Translations under genes and position numbers: made by a program
Assembly (NCBI GenBank): GCA_946545645.1
Contig: CAMNNQ010000161.1
Location: 68,876 to 132,875, forward strand
Length of the DNA: 64,000 bases
Source of the DNA: an uncultured Clostridia bacterium
GTDB taxonomy: Bacteria > Bacillota > Clostridia > Oscillospirales > Ruminococcaceae
Direction: 5' to 3'
Part shown: positions 28,167 to 35,255 of the stretch, one piece after another
Numbering within the stretch: the stretch's first letter is position 1
Layout of the letters: each line of letters starts with the position of its first letter
The notes under the pieces: model-generated
Database searches by the model: none
What the model was told of the DNA's origin: nothing
What the model saw: only the letters and a program-made list of their open reading frames with translations

Positions 28167-29441
28167 TCAGCCTTTGAGCTTTTCTGCACAGGCTTTGATG
28201 TCTTTATACATATAAATTGAACCTATTACCAGCAGCGAATGTGTATTTCTGATGCACCAATCTACTGCGGCATCAAACCCTGAGGGAATATCCGGGAAGC
28301 TATCACAGCATATCCTGCCATTATTCAGACACTCTGCCAGCTTAACAGAAGGAAGTGCTCGAGGATTATCCGGTGATACAGCGAAGGCGCGGCTTACAAG
28401 ACCTTCCAGCATTTCAGGATAGATCGAATAATCTTTATCAGCTAAGACCCCTATCAGAACAGCAGGTCGATCATCCCCAAACAATGTTTTAATACTGCTG
28501 CATAGTTTTTTCATCCCGTCGGGATTATGCGCACCGTCAAAAATAATCAACGGGTCACTTGAAAGTGTTTCAAAGCGCCCTTCCCAATGAACATTCAGCA
28601 GACCGTTTTTCAAGGCATGATATGAGATAACCGTTCCATTTGAACGCAGGATCTCCACACATGAAATGCAGTTTTTGAGGTTTTCGTATTGGAATTCTCC
28701 GCGCAAAGAAGTCCGATATACTCGCCCGTTATACTTTAATGCTGTAAATCCCGGATCATAACGCCTTTCAAACAGCGACCGATCAGCGGTGTAAAGTTTG
28801 GAACCGTTACGCACTGCCTTACGCTTTATTACTGAATGCGCATCCTTATCGTCCCCGCCAAAGAAAACAGGAACACCTTGTTTTATGATACCGGCCTTAT
28901 GAGAAGCGATCTCAGCAGTTGTATTTCCAAGGATCGAGCAATGATCAAGTGTAACATTAGTTATAACGGACAGAAGAGGCTTTTTGATGATATTTGTTGA
29001 ATCAGTATCTCCGCCCATCCCGCACTCGATCAGACAGATATCACAGCGCTGTTCAGAAAAAATGAGAAAAGCTGCGACCGTCAGCAGCTCAAACTCAGTA
29101 GGATGATCCAGCATCTTCCCTGCCTTCTCTTCAGCTTTGACAACAGCTTCATCCAATATTTTATTGCTGACAGGAATACCGTTGATTCTTATCTGATCGT
29201 TATAGCTGAGCATAGCCGGAGAGATAAATGATCCGACTTTATACCCTTGTTCTCTTAAGACAGCGGAGAGCATAGCATTCAATGAGCCTTTACCGTTTGT
29301 CCCGGCGATATGTATCGTTTTCAGCTTATCCTGCGGATCTCCGAGAAGAGAGCTAAGCTCTAAAACGCGTTCAAGACCGAGCCTGCTGCCCGATCTTGAA
29401 GCTGTTTTCAACAGCTTTTCAGCTGTTTGGATTCTATTCAT
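28167..29441 (-). CDS. folC: Folylpolyglutamate/dihydrofolate synthase
   Basis: Adds glutamates to folates (and may join dihydropteroate to Glu), trapping them in the cell. The 424-residue Mur-ligase-like protein has the P-loop IHIAGTNGKGS (about residues 43-53), the IECGMGGDTDSTN motif, LDHCSILGNTTAEIASHKAGI and a C-terminal DGAHNPDGMKKL. Its start overlaps the folT stop by 4 bp (ATGA), tying import of folate to its retention under the upstream riboswitch. Confidence 0.95.
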   Translation of the reverse strand: MNRIQTAEKLLKTASRSGSRLGLERVLELSSLLGDPQDKLKTIHIAGTNGKGSLNAMLSAVLREQGYKVGSFISPAMLSYNDQIRINGIPVSNKILDEAVVKAEEKAGKMLDHPTEFELLTVAAFLIFSEQRCDICLIECGMGGDTDSTNIIKKPLLSVITNVTLDHCSILGNTTAEIASHKAGIIKQGVPVFFGGDDKDAHSVIKRKAVRNGSKLYTADRSLFERRYDPGFTALKYNGRVYRTSLRGEFQYENLKNCISCVEILRSNGTVISYHALKNGLLNVHWEGRFETLSSDPLIIFDGAHNPDGMKKLCSSIKTLFGDDRPAVLIGVLADKDYSIYPEMLEGLVSRAFAVSPDNPRALPSVKLAECLNNGRICCDSFPDIPSGFDAAVDWCIRNTHSLLVIGSIYMYKDIKACAEKLKG

Positions 29442-29998
29442 TTGTTTTTCAGCCTTTCAAACTGAGATGAGAATACCTTGTTTTTGAGCAGCGCACATAT
29501 GATGATAGTTTCAATTGTTCCGATGATAAGGTAGCTCGGGATCCTCCAGATAAGAGTCACTCTCTGAGGGGGAAAATATATATACAATCCAATAGACTTT
29601 ACGATCATCGAACCGATAATATGCGCTGTGAAAACAGAGAGAGCGACTCTCGGTACAAGATGATTCTTGAAAACATACAGATACATAAAGCCTGAGAAGA
29701 AACCTATACAGGCAGCTCCGAGAGTAATTATGGGATTGATCTCATAGCCTCTGACTATACATCCGACTATATCGGCGGCAATAGCAGTAAACAAGCCGAT
29801 CTTCGGGCCGAAAAGTATGCCGGCAAGTATAAGAGAAAGATTTTCAAGGCTGAGCCTGATATTATCTCCAATATTGATCGCCAGAAATTTACCGAAAACT
29901 ATACTGAAAGCGATAAACATCGCACAGGCGACGAGGATTTTTACACTTCCGAAGAGAGCAATCTTATTTGCTGACTTGTTTTTTGTTTTTGCATACAT
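29438..29998 (-). CDS. folT: Folate ECF transporter S component FolT
   Basis: Membrane-embedded substrate-binding subunit that captures folate and works with a shared ECF ATPase/T module encoded elsewhere. The 186-residue protein has about six membrane segments and the family's LSLENLSLILAGILFGPKIG...ADIVGC block. The family call is strongly supported by the tetrahydrofolate riboswitch directly upstream and by folC overlapping its 3' end. GGAGGT sits 6 nt before the ATG and is paired with an upstream complementary segment. Confidence 0.93.
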   Translation of the reverse strand: MYAKTKNKSANKIALFGSVKILVACAMFIAFSIVFGKFLAINIGDNIRLSLENLSLILAGILFGPKIGLFTAIAADIVGCIVRGYEINPIITLGAACIGFFSGFMYLYVFKNHLVPRVALSVFTAHIIGSMIVKSIGLYIYFPPQRVTLIWRIPSYLIIGTIETIIICALLKNKVFSSQFERLKNK

Positions 29999-30002
29999 AA
30001 AA

Positions 30003-30045
30003 ATACCTCCTTTTCCTCACAAAATACGATAAGAAAAGAAGGTAT
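30003..30045 (-). promoter_or_regulatory. Ribosome-binding-site sequestering helix in the folT leader
   Basis: In the RNA, AUACCUUCUUUU (plus-strand 30034-30045) can pair over 12 bp, with one G-U, to AAAAGGAGGUAU (30003-30014), which contains the folT ribosome-binding site. The helix lies between the riboswitch and the start codon and looks like the expression platform for translational control. Confidence 0.7.
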
Positions 30046-30057
30046 CTGATTTCATAT

Positions 30058-30167
30058 CATATTAAGCGGGATGCGAGATCGGAACCGCAAGAACTGTGTC
30101 TTTTCGTCCCGAAAGCAACTCCCCGTCCTTCGGACACTTAACGCACCGATCTCTACTCTGTAATATG
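30058..30167 (-). ncRNA. Tetrahydrofolate (THF) riboswitch, folT motif
   Basis: On the minus strand the leader reads CAGAGTAGAGATCGG, then the conserved GCGTTAAGTG core, two internal hairpins, and GGTTCCGATCTCGCATCCCGC near the 3' side. This matches the folT/THF riboswitch consensus (GAGUAGA...GCGUUAAGUG...GCAUCC). The closing P1 can form from CATATTA-AG (30158-30167) with CTTAATATG (30058-30066). The gene directly downstream encodes the folate transporter FolT. Known THF riboswitches lower expression when reduced folates are plentiful. Confidence 0.93.
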
Positions 30168-30193
30168 CGGTCTGCCAAGCGGCAGAGAGCCAA

Positions 30194-31156
30194 TTAGAAT
30201 GCTGTGGTAGTCAGGACTTCATATCTTCTGTGCGGGAAAGGTTTCTTCATAGCGAGGCCTTCCTGGAGATCTATATCGTATACCTGACCGTCTTTGAGGC
30301 CTACGATCCTGTTGCCGATACCCTGATCGAGCAGTTGAACAGCATGGTAACCCATTTCTGAAGCGAGAACTCTGTCTCTGAGTGTAGGAGAGCCGCCGCG
30401 CTGAACATGGCCAAGGACAGTAACTCTGGAATCAATGCCTGTCATATCCTTGATAGAGTTTGCAATAACATCGGTCTGACCGACACCCTCAGCAACAACA
30501 ATAAGGAAGTGGGTCTTACCGCCCTGCTTAGCTCTGATGATATCAGCAGCGATCTTATTGAGATCATAGGGCTCTTCCAGTGTTATAACGGCCTCTGCAC
30601 CAACTGCGATACCGACGTTGACAGCTATATAGCCGGCTTTTCTGCCCATTACCTCAACGACAGAGCAGCGGTCATGAGACTGAGTCGTATCGCGGATCTT
30701 ATCGATCATTTCCATAGCTGTATTCATAGCGGTGTCATAACCGATAGTATATTCTGTGCACTGGATGTCGTTATCAATAGTTCCGGGGATACCGATGCAG
30801 GGAACGCCAAGAGAAGAAAGATCTCCGGCGCCTCTGAAGGAACCATCGCCGCCGATTACTACGAGCCCGTCAAGACCGAGCTTCATGCACATCTCATAGC
30901 CCTTTTTAACGCCGGCCATGTCTCTGAACTCAGGACATCTGGCAGTATAGAGGCAAGTACCTCCGCGCTCAATAATACCGGAAACGGTACGGGCATTCAT
31001 ATCAATGATATCTCCGGAAAGAAGGCCAACATATCCTCTGCGGATGCCGACTACTTCCATTCCCTTATGAAGAGCTGTTCTGGCAACGGCACGAACCGCT
31101 GCATTCATTCCCGGCGCATCGCCGCCGCTGGTAAGTACACCGATCTTATGAGCCAT
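30194..31156 (-). CDS. pfkA: ATP-dependent 6-phosphofructokinase
   Basis: Phosphorylates fructose 6-phosphate in glycolysis. The 320-residue protein has the nucleotide-binding GVLTSGGDAPGMNAAVRA, the GGDGS loop followed by FRGAG, and the catalytic PGTIDNDIQCTEYTIGYDTA. The Gly in GGDGS fits an ATP- rather than PPi-dependent enzyme. ATG 31156 lies 7 nt after GGAGGA; the TTG five codons earlier was rejected. The upstream promoter carries a striking perfect palindrome over its -35. The riboswitch-folT unit follows directly without a clear terminator. Confidence 0.96.
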   Translation of the reverse strand: MAHKIGVLTSGGDAPGMNAAVRAVARTALHKGMEVVGIRRGYVGLLSGDIIDMNARTVSGIIERGGTCLYTARCPEFRDMAGVKKGYEMCMKLGLDGLVVIGGDGSFRGAGDLSSLGVPCIGIPGTIDNDIQCTEYTIGYDTAMNTAMEMIDKIRDTTQSHDRCSVVEVMGRKAGYIAVNVGIAVGAEAVITLEEPYDLNKIAADIIRAKQGGKTHFLIVVAEGVGQTDVIANSIKDMTGIDSRVTVLGHVQRGGSPTLRDRVLASEMGYHAVQLLDQGIGNRIVGLKDGQVYDIDLQEGLAMKKPFPHRRYEVLTTTAF

Positions 31157-31214
31157 GATCTGTTCCTCCAATATTCATATAATTCCATAATAATAAGCCT
31201 TAACAACACTTTAT

Positions 31215-31243
31215 ATAATAGCATAAACCCTTGACATTGTCAA
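31215..31243 (-). promoter_or_regulatory. Sigma-A promoter of pfkA
   Basis: On the minus strand TTGACA (31238-31243) is a perfect -35; after 17 bp comes TATTAT (31215-31220). The -35 and most of the spacer lie inside a perfect inverted repeat. Confidence 0.8.
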
Positions 31244-31251
31244 GGGTTTAT
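31223..31251. repeat. 29-bp perfect palindrome over the pfkA promoter (candidate operator)
   Basis: ATAAACCCTTGAC (31223-31235) and GTCAAGGGTTTAT (31239-31251) are perfect 13-bp arms around ATT. They cover the -35 and spacer of the pfkA promoter. The minus-strand tail is not T-rich, which argues against a plain terminator and for a repressor site, though it could also slow transcripts coming from the kinase-like gene. Confidence 0.7.
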
Positions 31252-31323
31252 CAAAGTTTTAAAGATTATTTAAACGTTTTCGTAGCTTTGGTAACATTTA
31301 GCCTCCCACACAATAAACAGCGA

Positions 31324-33093
31324 TCAGTCAGCGGCGGCAGCAGGCTTGGAATCGTCGGGTTTAGCCTGTGTTACCGGCTTCCTGCCGATAGAAACGTAAA
31401 CCGTCAGTTCTTCCTTATTTCTGATATTTACATTATAGCCCGGAGCAATATCTGTCTTGACAACAAAACCGTTGGTTATATCAGAATATGCAAGGATCTT
31501 TTTGTAAGTGATCTCCAGTTTCTTGAGCTCTTCCTCATAAGCAGACCATGTCTTGCCAGAATATGCAGGAACACGAACATTCTCGGAACCTCTGCACACC
31601 TTGAGGACAAGCTCATTTTTCTTGTTCGGGTCATAATCGGTGCCTTCAGGGATGCTCTGAGAAAGGACTATTCCCTTCTGGATATCATCGCTCCAGACAT
31701 CTTCGATCTTAATCTCGAACTCATTTCCGATCATCTTCTTGATAACTTCAAATCTTTCATTAACGCAGGAAGGCATGATCGCGCCGACACCGTAAGGTGA
31801 TACCGGCTCGGCGGGAGTCGCCTGAGTAATGATCTGTTCAGTAGTTACCGATGTCTGAGCAGCATCATTCAGGGAATCTTCATCAGGGAAACTGATAGTC
31901 CGGCTGTTGGTCGAATCCTTTGCAGGCGGAGTAAGAAGCTGCCAAAGGAGCACTCCTCCGAGAGCCAGAACAGCAACAGCAATTATTACAGCAGCAATTA
32001 TCGAGGCTTTGCTGACTTTGTTTTGGTCCTTTTTTGACCGTTTCCTTTGAGGAGATGAATGTCTTACCGCAGGAGTCCTCTCAGAACGCTGGATCGGGAT
32101 AGTCTGAGTAGCGCCCTTCTGATGCTCCATAAGATAGTGTTTATCGAAGAGCTGAGTAACGAAATCGTTGATGGTCTGTATCCTGTCTTCTCCCCTGACA
32201 GCCATAGCGTGAGAAAGGACATTAGACACATAGACCGGAATTCCGGGATTAACTCTTGAAGCAGGAACAAGAGTATCATTTGTAAGTCTGGTGTTAGCAT
32301 CGAGGGGCATACATCCGGTAAGTATCCTGTAAAGAACAGCCGAAACAGCATAGACATCTGTCCATGTCCCCTGATATGCCAGTGAGGAATACTGCTCAGG
32401 AGCAGTATATCCGGAGTAAAACTCAGGAGAAAGCCCGGTATTTGATGTTCTGATCGAACTGATAGAAAACCCGGTTAGTTTAAGCTCGCCGTCAGTAGTA
32501 ACTATTATATTCTCCGGAGAGATACCGCGATGGATGATACCGGCATTATGGATAATGCTGAGCGTAGTAAAAAGCGGCATGAACAGCTTTTTGACTCTGT
32601 TCCATGTCAGATAGCCGGTGTTTGTCTGAAGGAACTTCTTCAGAGAAACGCCTTCAACATATTCAAGAATAACATAAGTTGTATTATTCTCAACAAATAT
32701 ATCCATAGCTGTCGAGATATGAGTAAGGTTACGCATACGCGAAAGAGCCTTGTTCATATCGGCAAATTCAGACATATATGTTTTATATTTAGCCAGGAAC
32801 TCAGGGTTTACAACGATATTCTGTGTTCCTCTCTCTCGCTCGCAAAGCGTATCCGGCATATACTCCCTGACAACAGCCTTGCTCTTTTTTATCATATCGT
32901 AGCATATATATGAAGCACCTTCTCCGTTATAGGAAAGCATCTTCCCGACGATATATCTATCGTCCAGGATGGTGCGGGGTGCAAGATAAGACTGGAGATG
33001 GGGAATATCGTCAGAGTAATTGCAAAAGCGGCAATTTCCGTTTTCGTCAAGCTCATTCATGCAGCCCATGCAAAGCTTTGAACTTATATCCAC
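31324..33093 (-). CDS. Membrane pseudokinase with N-terminal zinc ribbon and extracellular PASTA domains
   Basis: 589 residues. An N-terminal zinc ribbon (Cys8, 11, 21, 24) is followed by a Ser/Thr-kinase-like domain (about 45-318), a basic linker, one membrane segment (about 365-387) and two PASTA-like repeats (about 435-502 and 503-571) outside the cell. Catalytic residues are altered: the VAIK Lys is Arg76, the HRD Asp is Gly190 (HRGISPEN), and DFG reads GFS (208-210). The Asn of the catalytic loop (195) and APE (231-233) remain. PASTA domains in PrkC-type kinases sense peptidoglycan. A GTG start follows AGGAGG by 6 nt. It is likely a cell-wall-sensing pseudokinase (inference). Confidence 0.85.
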   Translation of the reverse strand: MDISSKLCMGCMNELDENGNCRFCNYSDDIPHLQSYLAPRTILDDRYIVGKMLSYNGEGASYICYDMIKKSKAVVREYMPDTLCERERGTQNIVVNPEFLAKYKTYMSEFADMNKALSRMRNLTHISTAMDIFVENNTTYVILEYVEGVSLKKFLQTNTGYLTWNRVKKLFMPLFTTLSIIHNAGIIHRGISPENIIVTTDGELKLTGFSISSIRTSNTGLSPEFYSGYTAPEQYSSLAYQGTWTDVYAVSAVLYRILTGCMPLDANTRLTNDTLVPASRVNPGIPVYVSNVLSHAMAVRGEDRIQTINDFVTQLFDKHYLMEHQKGATQTIPIQRSERTPAVRHSSPQRKRSKKDQNKVSKASIIAAVIIAVAVLALGGVLLWQLLTPPAKDSTNSRTISFPDEDSLNDAAQTSVTTEQIITQATPAEPVSPYGVGAIMPSCVNERFEVIKKMIGNEFEIKIEDVWSDDIQKGIVLSQSIPEGTDYDPNKKNELVLKVCRGSENVRVPAYSGKTWSAYEEELKKLEITYKKILAYSDITNGFVVKTDIAPGYNVNIRNKEELTVYVSIGRKPVTQAKPDDSKPAAAAD

Positions 33094-33126
33094 GCTGATC
33101 CTCCTTATTACTTGAAGTCAATGTAT

Positions 33127-33155
33127 ATAATATCAGCAAAATTCAAATTAGTCAA
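33127..33155 (-). promoter_or_regulatory. Sigma-A promoter of the pseudokinase gene
   Basis: On the minus strand TTGACT (33150-33155), a 17-bp spacer and TATTAT (33127-33132). Confidence 0.72.
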
Positions 33156-33210
33156 GAAAATACGCGCAACTGTATGATTTATGAAACAATTTGTGATATT
33201 TTTGTAACTA

Positions 33211-34065
33211 CTAAATATCTCTGTAAGCCATTGTGTCTTTAAAAAGATCGTTGGAGAATATGATAGGGTAAATATCATCCGAGACAGAATACATATACTT
33301 ATTATCGCTATTGGAATTAACAGTCAGGATAACGCTCTGAACATCTCCGCTGTCCAGCTTATAATAATAACGGTATTCGTATTTTCTGAAAGCTGCATCA
33401 TAAGTGATCCTGAAAGGCTTGATATCAATATCGTCAAGGACGGTATTGATCTTGGTGTTCCTATCGTATTTGGACAGATCAAAACGTTTATCGGTCTTTT
33501 CTCCACGAGCATCTTTTTTCAGAACACGGTAGTCTGTAAAAACGACTTGCTCTATCTTATCAGATTGAGTTTTTGTAACAGTAACTGCCCATTCGGGAAA
33601 TGTAACGTCATTTACCTTGACACTGTCTTCTGATTCATATATAAAATCAAAGGTATCCGACTTATTTACAGAAGAGAATGAACTGTTATCCTTTAAGTTT
33701 ATCTCAAGCTCTTTTTCAGCAGAGGCGACCTTATTGCCGATATATTCAGCCAGCTTCTCAGCTTGTTTCTGCCCTTTTCCGGAAGCAACATGAAATACCA
33801 GAACAACAACAAGGATGATAATCACAGCACCGACAGCAGTTATGCCGATGGTTTTAAGAATTCTTGACTTATCATAAGAAGCAGATGAAGAGCGAGTCGC
33901 AGAATGAGAAGACGAAGATTTTGTCTCTAAAGCCGGAACAGCCGAAGAAGCTTTTTTTGTTCCGAGAAGCAAGAACCCTTTGCTCTCTTTCTTGAGGACT
34001 GTACCGCAATTCCGACAGATCCTGTCATCCTTAGCAGCTTTCTCGCCGCATTTAGGACATTTCAT
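33211..34065 (-). CDS. Zinc-ribbon single-pass membrane protein of unknown function
   Basis: 284 residues: an N-terminal zinc ribbon (Cys3, 6, 17, 20; MKCPKCGEKA...CRNCG), a Ser/Ala-rich linker, one membrane segment (about residues 70-93) and about 185 residues outside, probably a beta-rich domain with no recognisable motif. The layout resembles the neighbouring pseudokinase: cytoplasmic zinc ribbon, one membrane pass, extracellular sensor-like part. It has its own promoter, so the two genes are adjacent but separately transcribed. A GGGGTG ribbon-binding-site-like sequence lies 8 nt before the ATG. Confidence 0.7.
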   Translation of the reverse strand: MKCPKCGEKAAKDDRICRNCGTVLKKESKGFLLLGTKKASSAVPALETKSSSSHSATRSSSASYDKSRILKTIGITAVGAVIIILVVVLVFHVASGKGQKQAEKLAEYIGNKVASAEKELEINLKDNSSFSSVNKSDTFDFIYESEDSVKVNDVTFPEWAVTVTKTQSDKIEQVVFTDYRVLKKDARGEKTDKRFDLSKYDRNTKINTVLDDIDIKPFRITYDAAFRKYEYRYYYKLDSGDVQSVILTVNSNSDNKYMYSVSDDIYPIIFSNDLFKDTMAYRDI

Positions 34066-34121
34066 AATCTATACACCCCAATCAACAGAAGATACTGAAA
34101 AATGATTATACATACATAATT

Positions 34122-34151
34122 ATTATAGCATACCGGATCAAAAAAGTCAAT
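34122..34151 (-). promoter_or_regulatory. Sigma-A promoter of the zinc-ribbon membrane protein gene
   Basis: On the minus strand TTGACT (34146-34151), an 18-bp spacer and TATAAT (34122-34127). It faces away from the alkD-like promoter, whose -35 begins 15 bp further right. Confidence 0.65.
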
Positions 34152-34165
34152 CATTTGGGTAGTAT

Positions 34166-34195
34166 TGACATTTTATCGGCTTTAATGCTATAATC
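34166..34195 (+). promoter_or_regulatory. Sigma-A promoter of the alkD-like gene
   Basis: TTGACA (34166-34171), an 18-bp spacer and TATAAT (34190-34195). The ATG is 26 bp after the -10. Confidence 0.8.
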
Positions 34196-34220
34196 AATGA
34201 GAAAGCGGGGTAGATAATAA

Positions 34221-34910
34221 ATGACAAAGGAAGAACAAATAAGAAATCGTTTGTTTGAGCTTCGTGATACCAAATATGCGGCTTTTCACAAAAACTTAAT
34301 GCCGGGCTTTGATGATGATTATATCATCGGAGTAAGGATTCCTCAGCTCAAAAAGCTGGCAAAAGAACTGTCCCAGACCGAAGAGATACAAGAATTCCTG
34401 ACAGATCTGCCGCATAAATACTATGAAGAAAACAATCTTCATGCTTTTATGATCGACCAGGAAAAACTATTTGACAAGGCTATGGACTTAACAGAGGCTT
34501 TTCTCCCCTATGTGAATAATTGGGCGACCTGCGACAGCCTTGCTCCCAGATCGTTTGCAAAACAAACCGACAAACTTCTCCCTTATATTAAAAAATGGCT
34601 CTCTTCTGAACATACATATACTGTCAGATTCGGGATAGCCTGCTTAATGCGTTGGTATCTCGGAGAAAACTATAAAAATGAATTCGGCGGGCTTGTTGCG
34701 GCTGTCAGCAGCGAGGAATATTACATCATGATGATGCAGGCCTGGTATTTCGCTACAGCTCTAGCAAAGAATTATGAATCTATACTCCCCTATCTGACAG
34801 AGCATAGACTATCGAAATGGGTTCATAACAAAACTATACAAAAATCAATAGAAAGCTACCGTATAACTGATAAGCATAAAGAATATCTCAGATCGCTTCG
34901 TATAAAATAA
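34221..34910 (+). CDS. AlkD-like DNA alkylation repair protein
   Basis: 229 residues of all-helical HEAT-like repeats, with GVRIPQLKKLAKEL near residue 37, NNWATCDSLAPRSF near residue 93 and a C-terminal RITDKHKEYLRSL. These match the AlkD family of DNA glycosylases, which remove bulky or positively charged alkylated bases without base flipping. Which lesion it acts on cannot be told. It is a single-gene unit with its own promoter and terminator. The ribosome-binding site (GCGGGG) is weak. Confidence 0.88.
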   Translation: MTKEEQIRNRLFELRDTKYAAFHKNLMPGFDDDYIIGVRIPQLKKLAKELSQTEEIQEFLTDLPHKYYEENNLHAFMIDQEKLFDKAMDLTEAFLPYVNNWATCDSLAPRSFAKQTDKLLPYIKKWLSSEHTYTVRFGIACLMRWYLGENYKNEFGGLVAAVSSEEYYIMMMQAWYFATALAKNYESILPYLTEHRLSKWVHNKTIQKSIESYRITDKHKEYLRSLRIK

Positions 34911-34923
34911 GCAGCATAATTAT

Positions 34924-34968
34924 AAAACCGTATATCCACTCCATTTGACGGTGAGGATATACGGTTTT
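34924..34968 (+). terminator. Terminator of the alkD-like gene
   Basis: AAAACCGTATATCC (34924-34937) and GGATATACGGTTTT (34955-34968) form a perfect 14-bp stem ending in a T-run, just left of the inverted-repeat element. Confidence 0.85.
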
Positions 34969-34983
34969 AATCATGTCTGAGTA

Positions 34984-35243
34984 TTTAAGGCAACACCGCA
35001 CGACCTGCGGCTAACGCCTCTGCACATCATCTGCCGTGTCAAACCTGCTTGACGACCGGCTTATCCGTCATGATTACCGACGTCATCAAAGATGACGTCA
35101 ATTCTCCTTGACGTTGCATAAAGCGAAGTGAACTTTGCTTGCAAGCCTGCGTCGAATTTAGGCAATCTGACAAAAATCTTTGCCTCAATGTTAATTGAGG
35201 CTGCGCATACTGATGCACAGGGGTAGTGCGGTGTTGCCTTAAA
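34984..35243. mobile_element. MITE-like element with perfect 18-bp terminal inverted repeats
   Basis: A 260-bp gene-free segment bounded by TTTAAGGCAACACCGCAC (34984-35001) and its exact complement GTGCGGTGTTGCCTTAAA (35226-35243). It has no open frame of note. Inside are two perfect small hairpins: GACGTCATC/GATGACGTC (35079-35099) and GCCTCAAT/ATTGAGGC (35182-35201). This is the structure of a non-autonomous miniature transposable element. It lies between the alkD-like terminator and the GH5 stop codon (35256). A clear target-site duplication is not obvious, and only one copy is in this window. Confidence 0.75.
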
Positions 35244-35255
35244 GATACTGATCTG

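Noticed and set aside
30171..30193. Short hairpin after pfkA as a terminator
   Set aside because: The stem TCTGCC/GGCAGA is only 6 bp with no T-run; read-through into the riboswitch leader is likely.
34984..35243. The inverted-repeat element as a degraded insertion sequence with transposase
   Set aside because: No open frame of useful length or transposase motif is inside; the size fits a MITE-like element better.
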